The position numbers were made by a program, and so were the translations under genes. A DNA stretch of 64,000 nucleotides from an uncultured Saprospiraceae bacterium. Its GTDB lineage: Bacteria; Bacteroidota; Bacteroidia; Chitinophagales; Saprospiraceae. The notes beneath the pieces are model-generated. The model was not told the DNA's origin, made no database searches, and saw only the letters and a program-made list of their open reading frames with translations. Positions 36,699 through 45,640 of this stretch are shown here, one piece after another; the stretch's first letter is position 1, and each line of letters opens with the position of its first letter. Location of the stretch: contig CALLWB010000068.1 in NCBI GenBank assembly GCA_938016265.1, positions 62,001 to 126,000 of the forward strand, given 5' to 3'.

Positions 36699-39600
36699 AT
36701 GAAGTATTTATACTACCTCCTTACTCTTCTCATTGGAGTAATTCCTACTACTTTTTTTGCTCAACTTAGTGAAAAGGCAGTTCCCAAAAGTGCAATAAGC
36801 ACCAACCAATTGCCAATAATCATTGACAAAAAAACGATGCCCGCCATCAATCCGCAAGTACTTCAAATTCAAGACCAACGGGATGCCGAAAATGGCTTGC
36901 CGCCCAAATTTGGCCACCCATTCGACGTAAGTCTAAATCTACAAAACTCAGGTACATGGAGCACCCTTCCTAACGGTGATCAAGTATGGCAACTTACCAT
37001 AGTATGTCCCAACGCGCTCTCTATCAATTTTTTGTATGACCAATTTTGGATGCCAGAAGGAGGACAGTTTTTCATTTACAATAAAAACAAGACGCAAACT
37101 ATCGGCGCATTCACTAATAAAAACAACAAACCAGATCGTAAATTTGGGACTGGACTGGTTTATGGAGAAGAGGTGACACTAGAATACTACGAGCCCAAAG
37201 CTGTTAAAAACCAAGGTTCAATCTCCATAAACACCGTCATTCACGGGTATCGATATATTCGTTTAGAAGACAATTTTAGAGGATACGAAGATGCGGCCGC
37301 TTGCCAAGTTAATACAATTTGTGCCCAAGGCGCCGGATGGGAAAATGAAATAAAGTCTGTCGCTTTGATGCTTCTTGGACCTCGGTATTGCACTGGGACA
37401 CTTCTCAATAATGCCGATGAAAACTGTCAGCCGTTATTGTTGACTTCAAATGCTTGCCTGAGTAGTTATGATGCCATTAACAACCCAGTAGCCTCTGGGT
37501 TTACCTTTTATTGGAGATACGAAAGTCCGAATTGTGCAAACGGCGGCGTCGGAAATGAAGGAACTATCAACGAAACCACCAACGGGGCTTTTGTCCTGGC
37601 TAATAGCGGATTGACATCTCAAATAACAGATTCTGATTTTGCGCTGCTAGAGTTGATCGAAGACCCAAACGCCAATTACGACGTTTATTATGCCGGGTGG
37701 GATCGAAATCCTAGCGCACCAAACAATATGGCAGCCATCCATCATCCACTAGGAGATGTCAAGAAAATTTCCCTGGACAATGGCACCGCTTTTACTTCAG
37801 GATTCGTAGTCCCCGGAAGCACCCATTGGCTAATTTTCAATTGGGAAACAGGGATCATGGAAGATGGTTCGAATGGCGCTCCCTTGTTCAACAGTGCTAA
37901 ACGGTTTGTTGGCCAGCATTCTGGTGGCCTTTCCAATTGTGGCAATCCGATGGAGGACTACTTTGGTAGATTGTCGTACTCCTGGAATAATAATGGGGCC
38001 ACAGATCCACGTCGAAGACTGAGAGACTGGTTGGATCCAAGCAATATAAATACTATGGTACAAGATGGGATTTATTCCCCTTGCAATCCAAGGCCAATCA
38101 TCTCTTTTTCGACTGCATTTACTACGGTAGAAGAGGTAGCAGTAATTGAGCCCAATTGCATTGGCTACCAGGAGTTTACTGTGGATTTGGAAATTAATGC
38201 TGCTCCGGCGATAGATGCGACGGCCCTACTTACGATTTCAGGGTCTGCGAATTCCGGGGCAATAAATGATTATACAATATCGTCCTCTTCGTTGGTTTTT
38301 CCTGCAGGGTCGGATGCTAGCCAATCGATTGTGGTCAGGGTATATGACGATGCCTATGTGGAGGGGCCCGAGCAAATTGACATTCAATTGTCAGTCAGCA
38401 CTGCAGGAAGAACGATTGCGTCTCTCTCCAATTTTGAACATACTATTAATATTATCGATAATGATTGGCGGCCTGAGTTGAATGGGCCATTGAATACTTA
38501 TGATATCATGACGGAAGATTTTGAAGATGGGGCATTCCCTGCAAACTGGACAAAAACATCTGTTGGTGGAGGAGCAATGGCGTTTATGTACGGAACTGCA
38601 GTAGATATCGGCGATGTCAATTCCTTTTTCACGGTCAATCCTAGTAATACGACAAACATGGTTGGCTCCAATGATGACACTTGCAATTGTGATATGAGCG
38701 ATGACAATCTGATTTCTCCGATGATTGATTTGTCCTTGGTCAGTTATGCAGAAGCACGGTTACATTATGATGCCTATTTTGAAGGACTTCCTTATGCAGG
38801 ATACTCAGAATCTGCGGAGGTTTATTTGTCGTCGGATGGAGGGACAACCTGGGAGTTGGTGGACGAAATTCCTGCTGTTGGCGCAGACGGCCCCTGGCAA
38901 ACACGAATGGTCGATTTGGCAACAGCCCTAGGTTCAAACACCGTGAAAGTAAAGTTTAGATATTCTGATAATGGTGGTTTTTTGTTTGGTCTATGCATTG
39001 ACAATGTGCGAGTAGAAGTGGGTGATCGGCTGCCCTGCAACATCCAAGTTCCCGACAACTCACTATCGTTGGCGGAAAAGAGCCTGGGGCCGATGGAGAC
39101 CGTTCATTATTATGACGAAATCACTGGTGATGTCATGTTGAGTATTGAAAATACAAGCAATCATGATTATGGATGCATCTCCGTGGAGGTCGACCGGAGT
39201 GGTACTACCTATTCTTCCAATATTTTTAATAGTAATAATTCAGCTTATTTTTTGGCGTCAAAAACATTTATGGTTACTCCAGAATTCAACCTTCCAAATG
39301 GGAGTTACAACATCAAACTATATTACACAGAAGCCGAAATCCTAGGCTGGGAAACAGCAACAAGTCAGTCTCGAAATGCAGCATTAATCGTAAAAACAAA
39401 TACCAATATCTCCACCATCACACCAGCAAACTATTTGAATTATACGATAGAAGGAAACACCGCAACATTTGCACCATACTCCAACAGCACTTCCGCGGTT
39501 GACGGTATTTTTAGTGCCTCGTTTGCTACTGGGTTCTCTGGTTTTGGTGTCGGCGTCCTGGATCAAACCCTTTCTGTAGACCTACTTTCGTTCACAGGAA

Positions 39601-40115
39601 AACGGGAAAATAGAACCGCGGTATTGTCCTGGGAGACGGAAAGTGAAGTAAACAATGATTATTTTACATTGGAACATTCAATGGACGGTATCGACTATCG
39701 AGCGTTGGCAATGATCCAAGGTGCTGGTAATTCTACTACGCCAAAGTCCTACCGTTATGTGGATGAAAACCCTTATTCGGGGGTCAATTATTATAGATTG
39801 TCACTGACTGATTTTTCTGGGGAGCGGCAAGACGGAGGCGTTGTTTCTGTTAATTTTGAAGCACTGGATTATCTGGAGATTTTCCCTAATCCTGTTCGGG
39901 ATAATTTGGTGGTGTCGATTGCGTCTGACAAGGAGGAAGACACGGTGCTTTATGTATATGACGCCGTTGGCAAATTGATCATGGAGCAACAGATAATAAT
40001 CAAACCAGGGAATAACTTGTTTCCTGTTACGATGAATGGCCTTCCTGCTGGACTTTATCTATTGGAAGTTGAGCAGGGGAAGATTAGCAAAACGCGTAAG
40101 TTTATGAAGATGTAG
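36699..40115 (+). CDS. Large T9SS-secreted protein with a degenerate S1 (lysyl endopeptidase-like) protease domain
   Basis: 1138 residues: signal peptide (1-21), N-terminal region, then an S1-type domain (about 200-450) like T9SS lysyl endopeptidase-type proteases. The His segment, normally LTANHC, is LTSNAC (A252). The nucleophile segment, normally GSSGSPLF, is GSNGAPLF (N392). The Asp segment DFALLEL is kept (D313). Two of three catalytic residues are gone, so it is probably non-proteolytic. Next come a Calx-beta-like domain (about 460-600), a jelly-roll region starting EDFEDGAFPANW, FN3-like LSFTGKRENRTAVLSWETESE, and a T9SS sorting domain (IFPNPVRDNLVVSI ... GLYLLEVEQGKISKTRKFMKM). Confidence 0.85.
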   Translation: MKYLYYLLTLLIGVIPTTFFAQLSEKAVPKSAISTNQLPIIIDKKTMPAINPQVLQIQDQRDAENGLPPKFGHPFDVSLNLQNSGTWSTLPNGDQVWQLTIVCPNALSINFLYDQFWMPEGGQFFIYNKNKTQTIGAFTNKNNKPDRKFGTGLVYGEEVTLEYYEPKAVKNQGSISINTVIHGYRYIRLEDNFRGYEDAAACQVNTICAQGAGWENEIKSVALMLLGPRYCTGTLLNNADENCQPLLLTSNACLSSYDAINNPVASGFTFYWRYESPNCANGGVGNEGTINETTNGAFVLANSGLTSQITDSDFALLELIEDPNANYDVYYAGWDRNPSAPNNMAAIHHPLGDVKKISLDNGTAFTSGFVVPGSTHWLIFNWETGIMEDGSNGAPLFNSAKRFVGQHSGGLSNCGNPMEDYFGRLSYSWNNNGATDPRRRLRDWLDPSNINTMVQDGIYSPCNPRPIISFSTAFTTVEEVAVIEPNCIGYQEFTVDLEINAAPAIDATALLTISGSANSGAINDYTISSSSLVFPAGSDASQSIVVRVYDDAYVEGPEQIDIQLSVSTAGRTIASLSNFEHTINIIDNDWRPELNGPLNTYDIMTEDFEDGAFPANWTKTSVGGGAMAFMYGTAVDIGDVNSFFTVNPSNTTNMVGSNDDTCNCDMSDDNLISPMIDLSLVSYAEARLHYDAYFEGLPYAGYSESAEVYLSSDGGTTWELVDEIPAVGADGPWQTRMVDLATALGSNTVKVKFRYSDNGGFLFGLCIDNVRVEVGDRLPCNIQVPDNSLSLAEKSLGPMETVHYYDEITGDVMLSIENTSNHDYGCISVEVDRSGTTYSSNIFNSNNSAYFLASKTFMVTPEFNLPNGSYNIKLYYTEAEILGWETATSQSRNAALIVKTNTNISTITPANYLNYTIEGNTATFAPYSNSTSAVDGIFSASFATGFSGFGVGVLDQTLSVDLLSFTGKRENRTAVLSWETESEVNNDYFTLEHSMDGIDYRALAMIQGAGNSTTPKSYRYVDENPYSGVNYYRLSLTDFSGERQDGGVVSVNFEALDYLEIFPNPVRDNLVVSIASDKEEDTVLYVYDAVGKLIMEQQIIIKPGNNLFPVTMNGLPAGLYLLEVEQGKISKTRKFMKM

Positions 40116-40228
40116 ATTGGTTAATGGTTGATTGGGATAAGGTATTCGGGAAATCATTCTTCGAGTTAGTCGGGAGTCAATTTGTTTTTTCATGTTCTAC
40201 ACATTAGATTTGCTTAAAATGTGTTGCC

Positions 40229-41230
40229 GTGGGGAAATCATTAATTGTATGGGGTAAATGGGTTATTGTAGGAATAGTTTGCCTGGAAGTTTTACTTCGA
40301 ATAGTAGGCTTTGGTCCATTTGCAGTGGTAAAAAAAAGAACCATTACTACTCCGGAAAACTATTTAATCCCTGACGACAAATTAGGCTTCACGCTTAAAA
40401 ATGGGACGTTTAACACCAACTTTGAAAACAAGATTTACTCCACCAAGAACCACCCAAAACAAGGTCAGCGAGCTGTCACAAAAAAAACTTCACCGCCATC
40501 AAACAAAAATAAAATTCAACTATACGGTTGCTCGTTTACCTACGGATACCACCTATCCGACCATCAGACCATGGCCTGGAAACTTCAGGAACAAATCCCC
40601 ACAAAAACAATTCAAAATTTTGGAGTTCCAGGATATGGACTAGCGCAAATGGTCCTCCGACTTCAACAAGAATTGACCAGCGGAAATATTCCCGAAAGGG
40701 TCATCATCAACTATGCGTCCTTCCACGACGAACGGAATATCCTGTCCAGAAATTGGAGAAAACAGACGGTCCCCTTCTTCAAAAACCAACAACTGGCAAA
40801 GGAAATAAAATGGCCAAAATCCTCCAAAAAAAAGCCGTTCGCCATCACCTACCAACCACTTCAGTATACCGAATGGCCGCTAATGAAGCAGTCGTCAGCC
40901 ATCCATTTTTTCGAAACGGCATCCAATCTAATAATGGCAATTTTCCAGGATGGAAGGGCCTCCTCCCAACTGTTGTTTGAGGAAGTGCAACGTTGGCAAA
41001 AGCAATATCAGTTTGAGTTGCTAGTCACTGGCATGACGAATGATAAGGCGACCAAACAAATGCTTGAGTATTGCAAAACGTTGGATATCGCCACGCTTGA
41101 TATATCTGTAGACTTGAGGGATGAGCAATTCAGTTGGTGGCCGCTTGATATGCACCCGAATGAAAATGCGAATTCGGCTTATGCTAACAAGCTAAAAATC
41201 TATCTAAATGATAATAACTTCCCAAAATAA
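40229..41230 (+). CDS. SGNH/GDSL-like hydrolase, membrane anchored
   Basis: 333 residues from a GTG start, with one N-terminal hydrophobic helix (about 7-25). SGNH-type blocks are visible: LYGCSFTYGYHLSD (block I, GCSFT in place of GDS), NFGVPGYGLAQM (block II Gly), a possible block III in VIINYASFHDERN, and the C-terminal DMHPNENANSAYA (D-x-H-P, block V). This arrangement resembles the SGNH proteins found beside surface-polysaccharide genes, some of which esterify or de-esterify glycans. Substrate unknown. It stands alone between two secreted-protein genes. Confidence 0.72.
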   Translation: MGKSLIVWGKWVIVGIVCLEVLLRIVGFGPFAVVKKRTITTPENYLIPDDKLGFTLKNGTFNTNFENKIYSTKNHPKQGQRAVTKKTSPPSNKNKIQLYGCSFTYGYHLSDHQTMAWKLQEQIPTKTIQNFGVPGYGLAQMVLRLQQELTSGNIPERVIINYASFHDERNILSRNWRKQTVPFFKNQQLAKEIKWPKSSKKKPFAITYQPLQYTEWPLMKQSSAIHFFETASNLIMAIFQDGRASSQLLFEEVQRWQKQYQFELLVTGMTNDKATKQMLEYCKTLDIATLDISVDLRDEQFSWWPLDMHPNENANSAYANKLKIYLNDNNFPK

Positions 41231-41278
41231 CTCCTTCCACATTTCTTTGTAACTTGGACATCCTTAAAATATTTAATT

Positions 41279-42562
41279 ATGAAACTTCCGATCTACCTGA
41301 TAATTTGTCTTTCTTTTTTTAGCGCTCACCTCACAGCGCAGAGCAAACTGGACTATGGAAAAACGACCCCTCAAATCAAAATTCTCAATTTGGACTGTCT
41401 GCATCAACGTGGATTTACTGGTAAAGGAGTAACCATTGCCCATTTTGATGATGGATTTGATAAAATTATGGAAATAGAAGCATTCAAATATGCCCGGGAG
41501 AAAGGACTGATGAAAGGAGAATTCGATTTTGTTTTTAATAAAGAAGATATTGATGATAATAAGGTAGGGTCGCATGGCTTAGAAACGACCTCCGTCGTCA
41601 ATGGCTATTTGCCAGGCGAGTATATCGGGACTGCTTTTGATGCGAATATCCTTCTGGCACACACCGAGGACAACCGAACAGAAAAACACATCGAAGAAGA
41701 AAACTGGAAAAGAGCAGTAGATTGGGCAATTGACAATAACGCCGATATCATCACCAGTTCCTTACAATACAATGAATTTGATAAAGGAGAAGGCAACTAT
41801 ACCTATGACGATATGGACGGCAAAACGACCATCATCACCAAAGCCGCAGAATATGCTGCAAGCAAGGGCGTTTTGGTCGTAGCAATACAAGGAAATTTTG
41901 GAGCAGACGATTGGTACTACGTTGCTGCGCCAGGAGATGCCCCCTCTGTAATCACTGTAGGAGCTGTTGGAGAAACCGGAAAAAAAGCGGACTTCTCCTC
42001 TTTTGGTCCGACGTCTGATGGCCGGGTAAAACCGGATGTGGTTGCTGTCGGTTATCAAACGCAGCTTTGCCGTCCGAATGGCTCTATTGGAAGAGGAAAC
42101 GGAACGTCGTATGCCGGACCAGCAATTGCAGGACTCACGGCCTGTCTGATGCAAGCCCACCCGGAACGCAGCAACCAGGAAATCATCTCTGCTATCCGAC
42201 AAAGTGCCGACCGGTATCAGACACCAGATGTCAAAGGTGGCTTTGGCTATGGCATTCCCGACGCTTGCAAAGCTGACGACCTTCTAACAGCAATTGATGA
42301 GATGGTCGCCAATCAAAACACGCTAATCAAACAGCCCGACGTTTCTTATCGGGTATTTAATAATGCGCTGTTGTTGTCTCCTGTGATCAAGAAAAAAAAT
42401 ATCAAAGCGTATACTTTATTTACTTCCAAAGAAGACCGGATTGATATTTTTTCTAAGAAAACCAAGTCGATCTCCTTGGCCGATCTGCCGAAGGGGCATC
42501 TGTTGTTGAAAATCTTGATGAAAGATGGTTCGACTCTTGTAAAAAACATCTATAACCAATAA
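41279..42562 (+). CDS. Secreted S8 family serine protease (subtilase)
   Basis: 427 residues: signal peptide (about 1-20), then a subtilase domain with D57 in IAHFDDGFD, H99 in GSHGLETTSVV, oxyanion N206 in AIQGNFGADD and S277 in GRGNGTSYAGPAIAGL. The full triad is present, so activity is expected. The C-terminal 100 residues are a small beta domain with no T9SS sorting motif that I can see. It starts 48 bases after the SGNH gene on the same strand, so the two may share a transcript. Confidence 0.9.
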   Translation: MKLPIYLIICLSFFSAHLTAQSKLDYGKTTPQIKILNLDCLHQRGFTGKGVTIAHFDDGFDKIMEIEAFKYAREKGLMKGEFDFVFNKEDIDDNKVGSHGLETTSVVNGYLPGEYIGTAFDANILLAHTEDNRTEKHIEEENWKRAVDWAIDNNADIITSSLQYNEFDKGEGNYTYDDMDGKTTIITKAAEYAASKGVLVVAIQGNFGADDWYYVAAPGDAPSVITVGAVGETGKKADFSSFGPTSDGRVKPDVVAVGYQTQLCRPNGSIGRGNGTSYAGPAIAGLTACLMQAHPERSNQEIISAIRQSADRYQTPDVKGGFGYGIPDACKADDLLTAIDEMVANQNTLIKQPDVSYRVFNNALLLSPVIKKKNIKAYTLFTSKEDRIDIFSKKTKSISLADLPKGHLLLKILMKDGSTLVKNIYNQ

Positions 42563-42602
42563 ATTTCCTGGTTTTGCTGTAGACTTTGGTATAAAAATTA
42601 AA

Positions 42603-42610
42603 TACCTTTG
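42603..42610 (+). promoter_or_regulatory. -7 promoter element of serC
   Basis: TACCTTTG, an exact match to TAnnTTTG, 48 bases before the serC ATG. The best upstream TTTG lies only 14 bases before it, shorter than usual. Confidence 0.45.
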
Positions 42611-42658
42611 CGACTTCATTTTGATCGCCTCTAATTGGGAGGCAATAAAAAAACAATC

Positions 42659-43714
42659 ATGAAGAAGCACAACTTTAGCGCAGGACCTGCCATTTTACCT
42701 CAATCTGTATTAGCACAAGCAGCAGAAGCTGTAAAAGACTTCGAAGGTGCAGGTCTTTCTATTTTAGAGATGTCCCATCGTAGTCCTGAGTTTTCTGCCG
42801 TCATGGCCGAAGCCATATCGCTTGTGCGAGAGTTGTTTGAACTTCCTGACAATTATAAAGTCTTGTTTTTGACTGGTGGTGCAAGTTCCCAGTTTTATAT
42901 GGTTCCCATGAACTTGTTGTCTGACGGCGAGCATAGCAGTTATATAAATACAGGAACCTGGTCAACCAAAGCGATCAAAGAAGTAAGTAATTTTGGAACG
43001 GTCGAGGAAATCGCTTCCTCAAAAGATCAAAATTTCAGCTATTATCCGAAAGAATACACCATTCCTGAAAATACTAAATACCTTCACCTTACAAGCAATA
43101 ACACCATTTTTGGCACACAAATCAAAGAATTTCCAGAGACGAAAGTGCCGATGATTTGCGACATGAGTTCTGATGTATTTAGTCGTCGAATTGATGCTTC
43201 TAAATTTGGTGTCATTTACGCTGGGGCACAGAAAAACCTTGGGCCTGCAGGAACAACGCTTGTCATCGTCCGTGAAGACTTGCTAGGAAAAACAGAGCGC
43301 AACATTCCTACCATGTTGGACTACCGAACGCACATTGCAAAGGACTCCATGTTTAATACGCCACCAGCCTACCCTATTTATGTTTGTATGCTTACCCTTC
43401 GTTGGATCAAAGAACAGGGAGGACTGCAAGCAATGGAAGCAAAAAATGAAGCAAAAGCCAACCTCCTCTACAACGAAATCGACAGCAACCCAAAATTCGA
43501 AGGAGTAGCCGCCAAAGAAGACCGTTCCTTGATGAATGTCACCTTCGTTCTAAAAGACAAAAGCCAAGAAGCTGCCTTCCTCGAAAAGTGTGAAGCGGCC
43601 AACATCAGTGGTATAAAAGGACATCGATCTGTCGGTGGATTCAGAGCATCGATCTACAATGCAATGCCTATGTCAAGTGTGCAAGTGCTTGTTGATTTAA
43701 TGAAGGCGTTTTAA
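42659..43714 (+). CDS. serC: Phosphoserine aminotransferase
   Basis: 351 residues from the ATG at 42659 (MKKHNFSAGPAILPQSV). A fold-type I PLP aminotransferase; the PLP lysine is in YAGAQKNLGPAG, and the LFLTGGASSQFYMVPMNLL, LTSNNTIFGTQ and GGFRASIYNAMP segments are typical of SerC. It converts 3-phosphohydroxypyruvate and glutamate to phosphoserine in serine synthesis, with a second role in pyridoxine synthesis in some bacteria. serA is not adjacent. Confidence 0.96.
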   Translation: MKKHNFSAGPAILPQSVLAQAAEAVKDFEGAGLSILEMSHRSPEFSAVMAEAISLVRELFELPDNYKVLFLTGGASSQFYMVPMNLLSDGEHSSYINTGTWSTKAIKEVSNFGTVEEIASSKDQNFSYYPKEYTIPENTKYLHLTSNNTIFGTQIKEFPETKVPMICDMSSDVFSRRIDASKFGVIYAGAQKNLGPAGTTLVIVREDLLGKTERNIPTMLDYRTHIAKDSMFNTPPAYPIYVCMLTLRWIKEQGGLQAMEAKNEAKANLLYNEIDSNPKFEGVAAKEDRSLMNVTFVLKDKSQEAAFLEKCEAANISGIKGHRSVGGFRASIYNAMPMSSVQVLVDLMKAF

Positions 43715-43851
43715 CGTTGTTTGTAGAGAGACCGCAAAACTTTGGGCAGAGGTATGGGGACTGATTTTAAGAATCAAAAAAAATCTTTTCTAATTTCCTC
43801 AACGTCTTTACACCGCTATATATTTTTTGCATAGCAAAAAACGCTCTACAA

Positions 43852-45144
43852 TCAATTACCGCCATATTGCTCGACATACTTCAACACTGTTTGGTAGTAC
43901 GTCTCGACTGCTTCGCCGATTCTGGAGCTGGTTTTTATTCCTTTTTCTTTGTAGTCGGTGAGGTAGAGGCGCTTGGCTTCTTCTGCGCTGTCTTGCAAAA
44001 AACTTTCACCAAAAACGAGGGCGCCTTTTATGTGTCTAGTGAGGAAAAGGTTGCGTGCATAAACACCCGATTTCCCAGCATAAACACTGTTTTTATTCAA
44101 GTAGAAAACGTTGTTTTTGTTTTCGATGGCGGGGACTTTCAAGACCGCTTCATGTTGTTGCATAAAGACATCAGACAGTTCAATAGAACGCTTCAAATCT
44201 TGTGACAACAGCAATCGAAGGAAGTGCAGCCGGTCTATCGGTTTTTTGAGTTCTCCCTCCATGAAACCACCTCCGACAAAGGCCATACTGTAGTTTTTAT
44301 CTGTTGGTTTGTAATACCCATCTACCATATTTGCACCGCTGGCATTGTAGTGAATGATCAGGGTGATATCAGGCTTAAAGGCATTGATTTTGTCTGCACG
44401 GGTTTGGAGATCTTGCCGGTTGAAGTATCCTCTGAATTTTTCGCTGATCGTGGCCTCTTGTTCGTACCAATCGCATTGTTTTTGGGTCAATTTTTCTGAA
44501 GCGACATCTCTTTTTAGGTCGCGGCTCATTCCTTTTTTTAGCCATTTATCGAAATTCATTCCTGCAGCGCTTTTCCCTCGTTTTCTTGTCATTAGAATGA
44601 TGGCGCCTTCTTTTTTGAGTCGTTTTCGGAGTATCGCTGCGGTCTCATAGGCCAAGTCGGATTCAAAAAATTGGACATCGTGGTCGAGTCCCAGGTCTTC
44701 TCCTTTTATTTTCATGAATTTTCGTTCGATAATGGCATTTTCAAAACGGTTGGCACTATGGCCGGGATCGATGACGATCTTCATTCCCTTTAGTGAATTG
44801 GGTGTTTTTTTGATTGGCTCGAGGGCGTAGTATTGACTTTCGTCGAATTTGCTGGTGCCTTTTGATAGGTATCGGTTTACTGTTTCATCGACGAAGTAGT
44901 TTTCTAGGAGATTTAAGAAGGTGGGGACTTCATTCCAGTAGATGGTGGCTTCTGGGATATTGTTGGCTCGGTCTTCCTTACTGGCATACATGGTGACGCC
45001 AACATCGTCGATTTTGATTTGGTCTTTTAATACCTCATGCCTGATTAGGAATGGGAAGTTTTCTTCTGCTCGCTGCTTGAAGTCCTGTGCGGAGAGCGCT
45101 ACTAGAAAAAAGGAGTAAAAAATGACAAGTGCTACTATTTTCAT
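43852..45144 (-). CDS. N-acetylmuramoyl-L-alanine amidase (Amidase_3 type)
   Basis: 430 residues with a signal peptide (about 1-19). The Amidase_3 zinc site is visible: MKIVIDPGHSANRFENAIIER (H, then E in ESDLAYETAAILRKRL), and DITLIIHYNASGANM (second His). The C-terminal ELSDVFMQQHEA may carry catalytic or helper residues. It cleaves the amide bond between MurNAc and L-Ala of peptidoglycan in the periplasm. A basic insertion between the two His segments (RKRGKSAAGMNFDKWLKKGM) is notable. Lone gene. Confidence 0.85.
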   Translation of the reverse strand: MKIVALVIFYSFFLVALSAQDFKQRAEENFPFLIRHEVLKDQIKIDDVGVTMYASKEDRANNIPEATIYWNEVPTFLNLLENYFVDETVNRYLSKGTSKFDESQYYALEPIKKTPNSLKGMKIVIDPGHSANRFENAIIERKFMKIKGEDLGLDHDVQFFESDLAYETAAILRKRLKKEGAIILMTRKRGKSAAGMNFDKWLKKGMSRDLKRDVASEKLTQKQCDWYEQEATISEKFRGYFNRQDLQTRADKINAFKPDITLIIHYNASGANMVDGYYKPTDKNYSMAFVGGGFMEGELKKPIDRLHFLRLLLSQDLKRSIELSDVFMQQHEAVLKVPAIENKNNVFYLNKNSVYAGKSGVYARNLFLTRHIKGALVFGESFLQDSAEEAKRLYLTDYKEKGIKTSSRIGEAVETYYQTVLKYVEQYGGN

Positions 45145-45640
45145 TGAATTAAATTAAGACCACAAATCTAAACTTTTCTCTTGAATCTTTTGGGAAGACC
45201 CTAAGCTGTTGGTTTTTAACCATATAGCTTCGGGCATAATAAATGAGCTATGATAGCATGTAAATCAGGCATTATTCCTAGTAAATTTACTTAGAACTGG
45301 ATTGTTTCTTACAAATTGTTTTCCTTCTTAAAGGATACTTTAAAATGACAGATAAGAAAAAACCGTGTCGAGAAAATCAGAAATAAAAAACGGGCCCAAG
45401 AAATGCTCGGAGAATTAAGGCACCTAAATACCTTGAAGTTTATTCGGAAATTGATCATTTATATGACGAGGAAGATTTGTTAATCCTATTGAAAAAAGGC
45501 CTTAATGTAAACAAGAAAATAAGTTGTAAAGCTTAAGTCATGAGCACAAAAATTTAGCCCCCGATCCACCTTGAAAATTCCATCTTTAAAAATTCTGACT
45601 TTGAATAGGGTTTTACTTAAGTGTTGACCCTGGAAAACGG
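45145..45640. other. Intergenic region with a possible gene remnant
   Basis: About 495 bases between two minus-strand genes. It includes an open plus-strand stretch at 45387-45536 with protein-like composition, preceded by stops. Nothing else is apparent. Confidence 0.5.
45387..45536 (+). pseudogene. Possible remnant of a small gene
   Basis: Reads APKYLEVYSEIDHLYDEED then LLILLKKGLNVNKKI before a stop, with no start codon and stops just upstream in frame; upstream coding-like words (SRKSEIKNGPKKC) are in another frame. I do not recognise the family. It may be chance. Confidence 0.2.
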
